NCBI GenBank assembly: GCA_913052485.1
Contig: CAJXDN010000002.1
Location: forward strand, 1-64,000
DNA: 64,000 nucleotides
Source of the DNA: an uncultured Flammeovirgaceae bacterium
Lineage (GTDB): Bacteria > Bacteroidota > Bacteroidia > Cytophagales > MED-G16
Direction: 5' to 3'
Numbering within the stretch: position 1 is the first letter of the stretch; each line of letters begins with the position of its first letter. The notes under the pieces are model-generated. The model was not told the origin of the DNA, did not search any database, and was given only the letters and a program-made list of their open reading frames with translations. Both the position numbers and the translations under genes were made by a program. Positions 35,471 to 44,083 of this stretch are shown here, piece by piece.

Positions 35471-35803
35471 ATGAAAATTAAATCTAAAATAACTCACCTA
35501 AATGTTGATGAAATAGCTTCAAAAACTGGTAACATTTATAAATCTGTTCGTGTAATTGGAAAAAGAGCAAGACAGTTGTCAGCAGCCCAGAAAGAAGAAC
35601 TGAATGAAAAACTTGCTGAATTTGCATCTGATGTAGATAATTTAGAAGAGGTTTTTGAAAATAGAGAGCAAATAGAAATATCTAGATATTTTGAGAGACT
35701 ACCGAAATCTACAACCATTGCATCTGAGGAATTAGTTAATGACGAATTGTTTTTCAGAAATCCAGAAAAAGAAGAAGATAACGAAGATATCAACCTAGAT
35801 TAA
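35471..35803 (+). CDS. rpoZ: RNA polymerase omega subunit (Bacteroidota type)
   Basis: 110 residues. THLNVDEIASKTGNIYKSVRVIGKRARQLSAAQKEEL is the Bacteroidota omega signature, with an acidic C-terminal tail. Stabilises the RNA polymerase core. Its place right after bamD is conserved in the phylum. Confidence 0.92.
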   Translation: MKIKSKITHLNVDEIASKTGNIYKSVRVIGKRARQLSAAQKEELNEKLAEFASDVDNLEEVFENREQIEISRYFERLPKSTTIASEELVNDELFFRNPEKEEDNEDINLD

Positions 35804-35816
35804 GTTCTCTTGTTTA

Positions 35817-36704
35817 ATGATTAGATACATTTTTTTATATTTAATTTCATTATTTCCCACTTATTGCCAAGAGCTAAATTCAAAAGTAATTATTAATACA
35901 GATAAGCTTCAATCATCAGAAGTTATGATATTTGAAGAGATGCAAGTTGCAATTGAGCAGTTTCTAAATAATAATATATGGACAAGTGATAGATACAATT
36001 CCGAAGAGAGGATAAATTGTAATTTTATCATAAATATATTGAATGAACCCTCAGCTAATTTATATGAGGCCACAGTACAAATTGTTTCCTCAAGACCAAT
36101 TTATAACTCCTCGTACGAAACAGTATTACTAAACCATGGAGATAGAGAGTGGACTTTTGAGTTTTTTCCTTCACAAAATTTAGAATATTCTCAAAATGGC
36201 TTTAATGATAATTTAACTTCCCTTCTAGCCTTTTATTCGTATATAGTATTAGGAATTGATTACGATAGTTTTGAAAAACTAGGCGGTGAAGAAAACTTTC
36301 AAAAAGCCTGGAAGATATTAAATGATTCACAAAACTCAGGTTATAAAGGTTGGGACCAGTTTGGATCAAAAAATAATAGATACTGGATTTGTGAAAACTT
36401 TCTTAATCCAAAATTTGTTGGTGTAAGAGAGGCATATTATAATTATCATTTACAAGGAATGGACATTTATTACTCCAAGCCTGAAGATTCTCAAGGCATT
36501 ATATTGGAAAACCTATCGGCAATTAATGAAATTAATTCTAAAAATTTTAACTCTTCAATAATTAATATTTTTATTAATGCTAAAGCAAATGAAATAACTA
36601 ATATCTTTAAGGGTGCTTCCTTAAATACAAAAAGGGAGGCATATAATATCATGACTGAGTTATCACCATCAAATAGTGATCTTTTCAATAAAATATTAGA
36701 ATAA
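35817..36704 (+). CDS. DUF4835 exported protein
   Basis: 295 residues with a signal peptide ending near YCQELNSKV. NTDKLQSSE, FNDNLTSLLAFYSYIVLGIDYDSFEKLGG and YHLQGMDIYY are characteristic of DUF4835, a Bacteroidota family of unknown role near coaBC and recN in many genomes. Here neither is present; the gene directly follows rpoZ. Confidence 0.88.
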   Translation: MIRYIFLYLISLFPTYCQELNSKVIINTDKLQSSEVMIFEEMQVAIEQFLNNNIWTSDRYNSEERINCNFIINILNEPSANLYEATVQIVSSRPIYNSSYETVLLNHGDREWTFEFFPSQNLEYSQNGFNDNLTSLLAFYSYIVLGIDYDSFEKLGGEENFQKAWKILNDSQNSGYKGWDQFGSKNNRYWICENFLNPKFVGVREAYYNYHLQGMDIYYSKPEDSQGIILENLSAINEINSKNFNSSIINIFINAKANEITNIFKGASLNTKREAYNIMTELSPSNSDLFNKILE

Positions 36705-36706
36705 AA

Positions 36707-36904
36707 ATGACATTAAGAGAAAAATTAATACCTAAATTTTTACAGAAATATGTTACACATTATAGAGATCATGGATTTAAAAAAACTATAAAAAAATATG
36801 GATGGAAATTATTTGCAATAATTTTTATGTTTTATTTGGTGAGGGATACAATTCTTTATATTATAATTCCTTACTTTGCTATGAAAGGCATTTTTAATTT
36901 TTAG
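36707..36904 (+). CDS. Small single-span membrane protein
   Basis: 65 residues: a basic amphipathic half (KFLQKYVTHYRDHGFKKTIKKYGWK) and one membrane helix (about 35-58, FAIIFMFYLVRDTILYIIIPYF). Sits 2 nt after the DUF4835 gene and 2 nt before fabI, so it is within the operon. Small proteins of this look seem to occur before fabI in related genomes, from memory only. Confidence 0.65.
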   Translation: MTLREKLIPKFLQKYVTHYRDHGFKKTIKKYGWKLFAIIFMFYLVRDTILYIIIPYFAMKGIFNF

Positions 36905-36906
36905 TT

Positions 36907-37707
36907 ATGTTGTTAAAAGGAAAGAGAGGAATTATATCGGGAGCGTTAGATGAAAACTCAATAGCTTGGAAGGTTGCAGAAAGATGTTTTGATGAAGGGG
37001 CAAAATTTACATTAACCAATGCTCCTATAGCCCTTAGGATGGGTAAAATTAATGAATTAGCAAAAAAATGCTCTTCAGAAGTCATCCCTGCTGACTTGAC
37101 CTCCACTGAAGATATCGATAATTTATATTTAAAATCTAAAGATTTCCTAGATGGCAAAATTGATTTTATACTCCACTCCGTTGGTATGTCTCCCAATGTC
37201 CGAAAAAACAAAGAATATGGAGATTTAAATTATGACTGGTTATTTAAAACCCTAGACGTATCAGCCATCTCATTTCATAAGATGATGCAAATTGCTGAAA
37301 AGAATAAATTGCTAAGCAGATGGTCATCAATTGTAGGATTATCATACATAGCAGCTCAAAGAACATTTCCTTTTTACTCAGATATGGCAGAAGCAAAATC
37401 ACTTCTAGAATCAATAACCAGAAGTTATGGCTACAGGCTTGGAAAGAATTCTAAAACACGAGTAAATACGATTTCTCAATCACCAACAATCACAACAGCT
37501 GGATCTGGGATTGAAGGTTTCAATGCATTCTACAATTATGCTGAAAAAATGTCTCCACTAGGTAATGCAGATGCGTCAGAGTGTGCAAATTATTGTGTTT
37601 TCCTATTCTCAGACTTGAGTAGAAAGATAACAATGCAAAATTTATATCATGACGGTGGTTTCTCTAATACTGGCATATCGGAGGATATCATTGATCAATT
37701 TAAATAG
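36907..37707 (+). CDS. fabI: Enoyl-ACP reductase (NADH)
   Basis: 266 residues. Short-chain reductase with the FabI nucleotide loop (GIISGALDENSIAWKVA), LHSVGM, and catalytic Tyr157 and Lys164 in YSDMAEAK with the FabI Y-x6-K spacing. Last reduction in each fatty-acid elongation cycle. In the bamD-rpoZ-DUF4835 run. Confidence 0.95.
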   Translation: MLLKGKRGIISGALDENSIAWKVAERCFDEGAKFTLTNAPIALRMGKINELAKKCSSEVIPADLTSTEDIDNLYLKSKDFLDGKIDFILHSVGMSPNVRKNKEYGDLNYDWLFKTLDVSAISFHKMMQIAEKNKLLSRWSSIVGLSYIAAQRTFPFYSDMAEAKSLLESITRSYGYRLGKNSKTRVNTISQSPTITTAGSGIEGFNAFYNYAEKMSPLGNADASECANYCVFLFSDLSRKITMQNLYHDGGFSNTGISEDIIDQFK

Positions 37708-37709
37708 GG

Positions 37710-38510
37710 ATGATTTTTTATCCTAATGCTAAGATTAATATAGGTTTAAATATCATTGGAAAATTAGATAATGGATATCATAAAATTCAATCATGTTTTG
37801 TTCCTGTATCTCTTTATGATATCATTGAAGTAAAAGAGTCTAGAAAAAATAAGCTAACTTTATCAGGAATTAAAATTGATTGCAGTCCCTCTGATAATAT
37901 TTTAATAAAAACAATTAAATCTTTCAATACTGATAAAAAATTCAGAATTCACCTTCATAAAAGTATACCAGTAGGTGCCGGTTTGGGGGGAGGATCTTCT
38001 GATGCAGCATTCACAATGATTTATCTGAATAAAAAATTTAATACTTTCAATAATGATGAATTATTATATGAATCAAATAAGATAGGAAGTGATTGTCCAT
38101 TTTTCATTAAAAATAAAACTAAATACGTAACAAATACTGGTAATAATTTTGATAATATAAATCTAGATTTAAAAAATAAAAAAATCTTGATAGTCAATCC
38201 AAAGAAGTATATAAATACATCAGAGGCATTCAAACATATTAAACCTTTAACTCCAAATTATAAATTAAAAGATATTCTTGAAAATGAAAATATTGAAAAT
38301 TGGGAAGAATATGTTAAAAATGATTTTGAAAAATATGTTTTCTCAAAAATTAAAGAATTAAAAAAAATAAAAAAACAACTAAAAGGTTTTGGTGCAAAAT
38401 TTGTTAGTTTATCTGGTAGTGGTTCCTGTATTTATGGAATATTTGATGATAATACCCTACCCAAAAGAGAAATTAAATTTGACTCATATGAAGTAAAAGT
38501 TATCAATTAG
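37710..38510 (+). CDS. ispE: 4-diphosphocytidyl-2-C-methyl-D-erythritol kinase
   Basis: 266 residues. GHMP kinase with NAKINIGLNIIGKLDNGYHKI at the start, ATP loop PVGAGLGGGSSDAAF, and SLSGSGSCIYGIF near the end. MEP-pathway step that feeds isoprenoids (quinones, undecaprenol, carotenoids). It is linked functionally with dxr at 45590. The 3' end overlaps the convergent thiL by 4 nt. Confidence 0.95.
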   Translation: MIFYPNAKINIGLNIIGKLDNGYHKIQSCFVPVSLYDIIEVKESRKNKLTLSGIKIDCSPSDNILIKTIKSFNTDKKFRIHLHKSIPVGAGLGGGSSDAAFTMIYLNKKFNTFNNDELLYESNKIGSDCPFFIKNKTKYVTNTGNNFDNINLDLKNKKILIVNPKKYINTSEAFKHIKPLTPNYKLKDILENENIENWEEYVKNDFEKYVFSKIKELKKIKKQLKGFGAKFVSLSGSGSCIYGIFDDNTLPKREIKFDSYEVKVIN

Positions 38511-39529
38511 AAATGATTCCATCCTTTAGATTTTATTTCTCTATTTTTTCCACTTTTCTCTACTAATAACTTTCTTTTATCATTTGTAAAATGTCCCAGA
38601 GGACTTATATCAATTTTATCAAGGTTAACACTCTCAAATTTATCAACAGGAATTGAAAATAATAATTCGTATTCCTCACCTCCATTAAGTATTGCATCTA
38701 AATAATTAATATCTAATTCTTGAGAAGCTGAGAATACATCATCTTTGATTGGCAATTTATCTTCAAAAATTTTAAAACCTAAATTAGAACTATTTGAAAT
38801 ATGTAGTAACTCTGATGATAAACCATCCGATATATCTATCATACAATTAGGAATAATATCATTTGATCTAAAAAAATCTATTATGTCCTTTCTCGCTTTA
38901 GGCCTTAACTGTTTTTCAACTAAATTTTTATAATTTGAAAGGTCAGGCTGATTATTGGGATCTTTTATAAAATTATTTTTTTCTCTCTGTAAAATTAATA
39001 GACCAAGAAATGCCCTTCCTAAATCACCTGAAACACAAATAATATCATCTGGTCTTGCATTCTTCCGATATGATACTATCCCTTTATCCGTATATCCAAT
39101 AGCTGTACATGAAATAATTAATCCTGATAGCGAAGAGGTTGTATCACCACCAATTAAATCTATATCATACTCATCACAGGCAAATTTTATTCCTTCATAT
39201 AATTCATCTACAGCTTCAACTGAAAATTTGTTACTTATTGCGATGTTTACAAGTATCTGACTTGGATAACAATTCATTGATAATATATCTGAAAGATTAA
39301 CCATTACCAGTTTATATCCAAGGTGTTTTAAAGGGGTATATGATAAATCAAAATGAATTCCCTCAATTAGCATATCAGAAGAAGATAATATTAACTCCTT
39401 ACTTGTTGAGGTCACAGCAGCATCATCACCAATACCCATAACTGTGGAGGGTTTTGTATTTTTAAATTTTGAATTTATTTGATTTATTATGCCAAACTCT
39501 CCCAAATCACTTATTTCTGTTCTTTTCAT
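38507..39529 (-). CDS. thiL: Thiamine-monophosphate kinase
   Basis: 340 residues. LGEFGIINQIN, GIGDDAAV, SDMLIEGIHFDLSYTPLKHLGYKL and GGDTTSS are the ThiL ATP and Mg-binding motifs; MIDISDGLSSELLHI follows. Makes thiamine pyrophosphate. Monocistronic, divergent from the Fe-S carrier gene. Confidence 0.95.
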   Translation of the reverse strand: MKRTEISDLGEFGIINQINSKFKNTKPSTVMGIGDDAAVTSTSKELILSSSDMLIEGIHFDLSYTPLKHLGYKLVMVNLSDILSMNCYPSQILVNIAISNKFSVEAVDELYEGIKFACDEYDIDLIGGDTTSSLSGLIISCTAIGYTDKGIVSYRKNARPDDIICVSGDLGRAFLGLLILQREKNNFIKDPNNQPDLSNYKNLVEKQLRPKARKDIIDFFRSNDIIPNCMIDISDGLSSELLHISNSSNLGFKIFEDKLPIKDDVFSASQELDINYLDAILNGGEEYELLFSIPVDKFESVNLDKIDISPLGHFTNDKRKLLVEKSGKNREIKSKGWNHF

Positions 39530-39562
39530 TAATTAATTATTTTAAAAATAGGTTTTAATATA

Positions 39563-39570
39563 TAGTTTTG
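39563..39570 (+). promoter_or_regulatory. -7 promoter box of the Fe-S carrier gene
   Basis: TAGTTTTG, an exact TAnnTTTG match, ends 17 nt before the ATG at 39588. No clear TTG at the -33 distance. Confidence 0.35.
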
Positions 39571-39587
39571 AGTTCAATAAAAGTAAT

Positions 39588-39914
39588 ATGATAAAAATTA
39601 CTGATAAGGCAGCAAAAAAACTAAAGGAATTAAGAGATTCTGAAAGCTATTCGGATGATCATAATGTTAGAGTCAAAGTAAAAGGAGGTGGATGCTCTGG
39701 GCTTCTTTATGACCTTAATTTTGATGATATTATTTCTGAAAAAGATCAATTCTTTGAAGATAAAGGAATCAAAATTATTGTAGATAAGAAAAGTTTGTTC
39801 TATGTATTAGGTACAGAACTTGATTTTAGTGACGGCCTAAATGGAAAGGGATTTCAATTCAATAATCCCAATGCTACGAGAACATGTGGATGCGGAGAAA
39901 GTTTTTCTGTCTAA
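39588..39914 (+). CDS. A-type iron-sulfur carrier (IscA/SufA/ErpA family)
   Basis: 108 residues with the three conserved cysteines: Cys36 in KGGGCSGLLY and Cys100, Cys102 in RTCGCGESFSV. Carries Fe-S clusters to apoproteins. Stand-alone gene with no suf cluster around it. The stop overlaps the convergent purF by 4 nt. Confidence 0.92.
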   Translation: MIKITDKAAKKLKELRDSESYSDDHNVRVKVKGGGCSGLLYDLNFDDIISEKDQFFEDKGIKIIVDKKSLFYVLGTELDFSDGLNGKGFQFNNPNATRTCGCGESFSV

Positions 39915-41794
39915 TATGCTCTCTCACTAATTCCATCACAGTAATTCATAAAAGATCTGTTTGCAACTTTATTCCCACCCTCAGTAGGGTAATTACCCGT
40001 AAAATACCAGTCACCTAAATTATTTGGACAAGCTTTATTCAAATTTTCAATTTTCTGATATATAATTTTAAGTTCTGACTTGAAACCTTCAGGCTTCACT
40101 ATCTCTGCAATAGAATCCGAAATTTCTTCATACTTAAACAAGTGGTATAAATCTTTTACATAATTTTTGGGATTTTTTTGTGAAAGAGATTTTTTACATT
40201 TTAAATAAGTTTCCTGAATTAATTTATCTTTTTTATTTAATTTGATTAATCTCATCAACCCCCTAAAAGCAACAAATTGATTCATTTTACTCATGTCTAT
40301 CCCATAACAATCAGGATACCTAATTTGAGGTGAGGATGAAACAAAAACAACTTTTTTAGCTTCCAGGGAAGATAATAATGTCAAAATACTTTTTTCGAGT
40401 GTTGTTCCTCTTACAATTGAATCATCAATAATGACAATAGAATCCTTATTTTTCTTGACTATTCCATGGGTCGTATCATAAACATTTGATACTAACTCAT
40501 TTCTGCTGTTATCATCAGTAATAAATGTTCTCATTTTAACATCTTTACTAACCAATTTTTCAATTCTAGTTTTCAAAAAAACAAGGTCTTCAGCTGATCC
40601 TTCATAATGTTTTTTATCAATAAATATTTCTTTCTTTTTTGAAGTTAAATAATTCTTAATTCCATCAATCATTCCATAAAAACACGTTTCAGAAGTATTT
40701 GGTATATATGAAAAAATTGTATTTTTTAAATCATTGTCAATAGCATCAAAAACTTGAGGGATAAGTAACTCCCCTAATCTTTTTCTTTCATTATATATAT
40801 CGGGATCATTTCCCCTTGAAAAATAAATTCTTTCAAATGAACAGGCTCTATTTTCTCTAGGTTCAATAAATTTTTTTATTGAAAAGTTTCCTGACTTCTC
40901 AATAATTAATGCTTTTCCTCTACCAAGCTCTTTTATCTCATCAAAGTCACATTCAAATGCAGTTTTTATTGGTGGTCTCTCACTTGCAGCAACTACAATT
41001 TCATCATTATTATAATAATATAGAGGTCGTATTCCATTAGGATCTCTTGCAAGAAAAGATGATCCGTGTCCAATCATTCCAGCGAGAGCATACCCACCAT
41101 CAAAATCTTTAAATGAATTTTTTAATATATTACTAACATCTAACTCCTCTTCTATTTTTAATGAAATATTTTTCTTCTCCATAGAATCAGAATATTTATT
41201 ATAAATTCTATTATTCTCTTCGTCTAAAAAGTGACCCACCTTCTCAAGAATCGTGACGGTATCAGACTTCTCCTTAGGGCTTTGACCTAAATCAACAAGA
41301 ACATTAAAAAGCTCATCAAGATTAGTCATATTAAAATTACCAGCAAAAATTAAATTTTTTGATCTCCAGTTATTTTGCCTTAACGTTGGGGCACAATTTT
41401 CTATAGAATTTCCACCAAAAGTTCCGTATCTTAAATGACCTAACCATGATTCACCTGTAAAGGCAATATTTTCTTTAACCCATTTTTCTTCTAACTTGTA
41501 GTTTGGGTTTTGCTTAGCTGAATTAAATTTTTTATTGATTTTATTAAATATATCCTGAATCGAATCCTTTTTAACAGACCTGTATCTACTTATGTATCTA
41601 CTACCAGGTAGAGTATTTAGTTTTAACGATGCAACACCTGATCCATCTTGACCTCTATTCCTCTGTTTGTGCATCATTAAGAACATCTTATTAGCTGCAA
41701 ATGATGGATTTTTATATTTATCTAAGAAATACTGAAGAGGTTTTCTTAATCTCAAAAAAGCAATACCACATTCATGCTTGATTTTATATTTCAT
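39911..41794 (-). CDS. purF: Amidophosphoribosyltransferase, long Bacteroidota form
   Basis: 627 residues against about 500 in other bacteria; the long form is normal in Bacteroidota. The catalytic N-terminal nucleophile is Cys9 (KIKHECGIAFLRL), so a short propeptide is expected to be removed. MMHKQRNRGQDGSGVA and WLGHLRYGTFGGNS belong to the glutaminase half; the PRPP loop is SIVIIDDSIVRGTTLEKS. First committed step of purine synthesis. The start overlaps the flavoprotein stop by 4 nt. Confidence 0.95.
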   Translation of the reverse strand: MKYKIKHECGIAFLRLRKPLQYFLDKYKNPSFAANKMFLMMHKQRNRGQDGSGVASLKLNTLPGSRYISRYRSVKKDSIQDIFNKINKKFNSAKQNPNYKLEEKWVKENIAFTGESWLGHLRYGTFGGNSIENCAPTLRQNNWRSKNLIFAGNFNMTNLDELFNVLVDLGQSPKEKSDTVTILEKVGHFLDEENNRIYNKYSDSMEKKNISLKIEEELDVSNILKNSFKDFDGGYALAGMIGHGSSFLARDPNGIRPLYYYNNDEIVVAASERPPIKTAFECDFDEIKELGRGKALIIEKSGNFSIKKFIEPRENRACSFERIYFSRGNDPDIYNERKRLGELLIPQVFDAIDNDLKNTIFSYIPNTSETCFYGMIDGIKNYLTSKKKEIFIDKKHYEGSAEDLVFLKTRIEKLVSKDVKMRTFITDDNSRNELVSNVYDTTHGIVKKNKDSIVIIDDSIVRGTTLEKSILTLLSSLEAKKVVFVSSSPQIRYPDCYGIDMSKMNQFVAFRGLMRLIKLNKKDKLIQETYLKCKKSLSQKNPKNYVKDLYHLFKYEEISDSIAEIVKPEGFKSELKIIYQKIENLNKACPNNLGDWYFTGNYPTEGGNKVANRSFMNYCDGISERAY

Positions 41795-42480
41795 CCGTAG
41801 ATTTCCAATTTAATTTTTTTAGAATCAAACCCTAATTCCTTTAAATTATTTCTTGCTTCTTTAATCATATCTCTCCAACCACATAAATAAAAAATTGGAT
41901 CTTTTAATTTTTTTGATTTTATAAGTTTGATATACTGATTATGAACATAACCAGATTCTCCTTCCCAATCCTCTCGAGAGAGGACGGGTATATACTTAAA
42001 ATTTTTTAATTTATTTTCATATTCCTTCATCTCATCAAAACATATTAAATCCTGATATGTTCTTGTCCCGAATATTAAATAAATTTTATGGTGAGAAATA
42101 TTATTTAATACTATACTTTGTAGAATACTTCTAAATGGAGCTAGACCAGTTCCTGTGCATATCAAAACTATATCACTATCGATGTTATCTGGCAAATTAA
42201 ATCTTCCCAAGGGGCCTCGGATCTCTATTTTATCATTTACTTTGATATTATTAAACAGTACATTTGTCATCTGACCACCATCTAATTTCACTATTAATAA
42301 CTCAAATATCTTATTTGATAATTTGTAGGAGGCAATAGAGTAACTTCTCTTCAAATCACCTATTTTTATTGTCACAAATTGGCCGGCTTTAAAGTCAAAA
42401 TCATCATTTGATTCTATTATAAAACGCCAAGTCAAATTTGTTTCTTTTTCTATTGATATTATTGTTGCTTCAGACCACAT
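41791..42480 (-). CDS. Ferredoxin-NADP reductase-like flavoprotein
   Basis: 229 residues. FAD domain with LKRSYSIASY (RxYS motif) and GGQMTN, then an NAD(P) domain with CTGTGLAPFRSIL and FYLCGWRDMI; the end KLEIYG resembles FNR C-termini. Transfers electrons between NAD(P)H and a carrier such as ferredoxin or flavodoxin. Coupled to purF by an ATGA overlap, which is an unusual pairing. Confidence 0.88.
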   Translation of the reverse strand: MWSEATIISIEKETNLTWRFIIESNDDFDFKAGQFVTIKIGDLKRSYSIASYKLSNKIFELLIVKLDGGQMTNVLFNNIKVNDKIEIRGPLGRFNLPDNIDSDIVLICTGTGLAPFRSILQSIVLNNISHHKIYLIFGTRTYQDLICFDEMKEYENKLKNFKYIPVLSREDWEGESGYVHNQYIKLIKSKKLKDPIFYLCGWRDMIKEARNNLKELGFDSKKIKLEIYG

Positions 42481-42697
42481 AGTTTTTTTAAAAGTTAAAT
42501 TTAATCTCTATAAAATTAGAAAAAAAACTTATTGTACTTTTCAAAGAATTTAAAAGGATTACATCCAAAAAATCATTAAAGCAGATGATTTTAAAAAATC
42601 AATAGAAAAAAATATTTTTTTAATTAATAAAAATCATTAATATTTGAATTCCTATTTCAACAATAGCAATTTTATATAAACCACTTAAAAATTTTAA
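42481..42697. other. 217-nt AT-rich intergenic region upstream of dnaA
   Basis: Very AT-rich divergent region between the flavoprotein gene and dnaA. It contains runs such as aatattttttt and attaataaaaatcatta. I looked for DnaA boxes (ttatccaca and close variants) on both strands and saw none, so I do not call an origin here. It must hold promoters for both genes, but no exact TAnnTTTG box stands out. Confidence 0.5.
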
Positions 42698-44026
42698 ATG
42701 CACAAGAAGCATTGGGAAGATTGTTTGTCTATTATCAAGGATAATATAAACTCACAAAGTTTTACAACTTGGTTCAAACCTATAAAGTCCAAATCCTATA
42801 AGGATATGACTTTAACTCTAATTATTCCAAATAAATTTTTTTATGAATGGATAGAGGGACATTATCTTAAATTACTGAATGATACAATCATCACAGTTCT
42901 TGGTGAAAAAGGTAAAATAGAATATGAAGTTTCTAATGTTACAAGTAAAATCAATGAAGATAACTCCAATAAATTAGAGTCTGTTGAAACCTCAAAGCAG
43001 TTTTTTAATAATCTAAACTCTAATTTTAAATTTAAAAGCTTTGTATCAGGAAAATGTAATAGTGTTGCCAAGGCAGCAGGAAAAAGAATTTCTGAAAACC
43101 CTGGAAGTAATCCATTTAATCCATTAATGGTTTACGGAGGTGTAGGGTTAGGAAAAACGCACTTAATCCAATCAATCGGAAATAAAATTATAAATAAATC
43201 AAATTCATCTGTCTATTATGTTACATCAGAAAAATTTGCAAATCAATTTATTGATTCCCTTAAAGAAAATAAATTAAAGGACTTAATTAACTTCTATGTA
43301 AATATTGATTGTTTAATTATTGATGATATTCAATTCTTTAAAGGAAAAGAAAAAACTCAAGAAGTCTTTTTCCACATTTTCAATCAGCTCAACTTGAATA
43401 ATAAACAAATTATTCTAGCTGCCGATAAATCTCCAGTTGAACTTGATGGTCTAGAAAAAAGACTTGTTAGTAGATTCAAATCAGGCCTAACAGTTGAACT
43501 TGAAAAGCCTGATTACCAAACAAGGCTTGATATACTTAATTATAAAATTCAAAATGAGAATCTATCAATTAACAAAGAAATTGTAGAGTATATTGCATTT
43601 CAAGTAGACACGAATATCAGAGAACTTGAGGGTGTTTTAGTTTCTCTTCTTGCTCACTCAACAATAACAAAAGAAGACATCAATATTGAATTGACAAAAT
43701 CAATTATTTCAAAAATTGTTAAGGATACAAATAGAGAAATTGATATAAAGTACATTCAAGAAATTGTCTCTAAATATTTTCATATCAGTATTGAAGAAAT
43801 GAAAGACAAAGCAAGAAGAAAAGAAATAGTCATCGCCAGACAAGTTGCGATGTATTTTTCCAAAGACTTCACTAACAATTCATTGAAATCAATTGGATTT
43901 CATTTCGGTGGGAGAGATCACAGTACAGTAATCCATGCTGTTCAATCAGTAAATGATATGATCGATACGGATAATTTTTTCAAAAAAAGTATTTCAGAAA
44001 TTAATAAAAGAATCTTAGCAGGATAA
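42698..44026 (+). CDS. dnaA: Chromosomal replication initiator DnaA
   Basis: 442 residues. Domain I (WEDCLSIIKDNINSQSFTTWFKPI), a short linker, AAA+ domain with Walker A GGVGLGKTH (147-155) and Walker B CLIIDDIQFF (205-214), and domain IV with the DNA-binding signature GGRDHSTVIHA near 400. A little shorter than the usual 460-480 because the linker (domain II) is short. No dnaN follows; dnaN lies about 18 kb away. Confidence 0.97.
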   Translation: MHKKHWEDCLSIIKDNINSQSFTTWFKPIKSKSYKDMTLTLIIPNKFFYEWIEGHYLKLLNDTIITVLGEKGKIEYEVSNVTSKINEDNSNKLESVETSKQFFNNLNSNFKFKSFVSGKCNSVAKAAGKRISENPGSNPFNPLMVYGGVGLGKTHLIQSIGNKIINKSNSSVYYVTSEKFANQFIDSLKENKLKDLINFYVNIDCLIIDDIQFFKGKEKTQEVFFHIFNQLNLNNKQIILAADKSPVELDGLEKRLVSRFKSGLTVELEKPDYQTRLDILNYKIQNENLSINKEIVEYIAFQVDTNIRELEGVLVSLLAHSTITKEDINIELTKSIISKIVKDTNREIDIKYIQEIVSKYFHISIEEMKDKARRKEIVIARQVAMYFSKDFTNNSLKSIGFHFGGRDHSTVIHAVQSVNDMIDTDNFFKKSISEINKRILAG

Positions 44027-44083
44027 AATTTAATATTTTAGATATAAATTTTATTATGCATATTTGGATATTGCACTATTAAA

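Noticed and set aside
42481-42697. Replication origin next to dnaA
   Set aside because: No DnaA boxes or repeated 13-mers recognised in this gap; AT-richness alone is uninformative in this genome.
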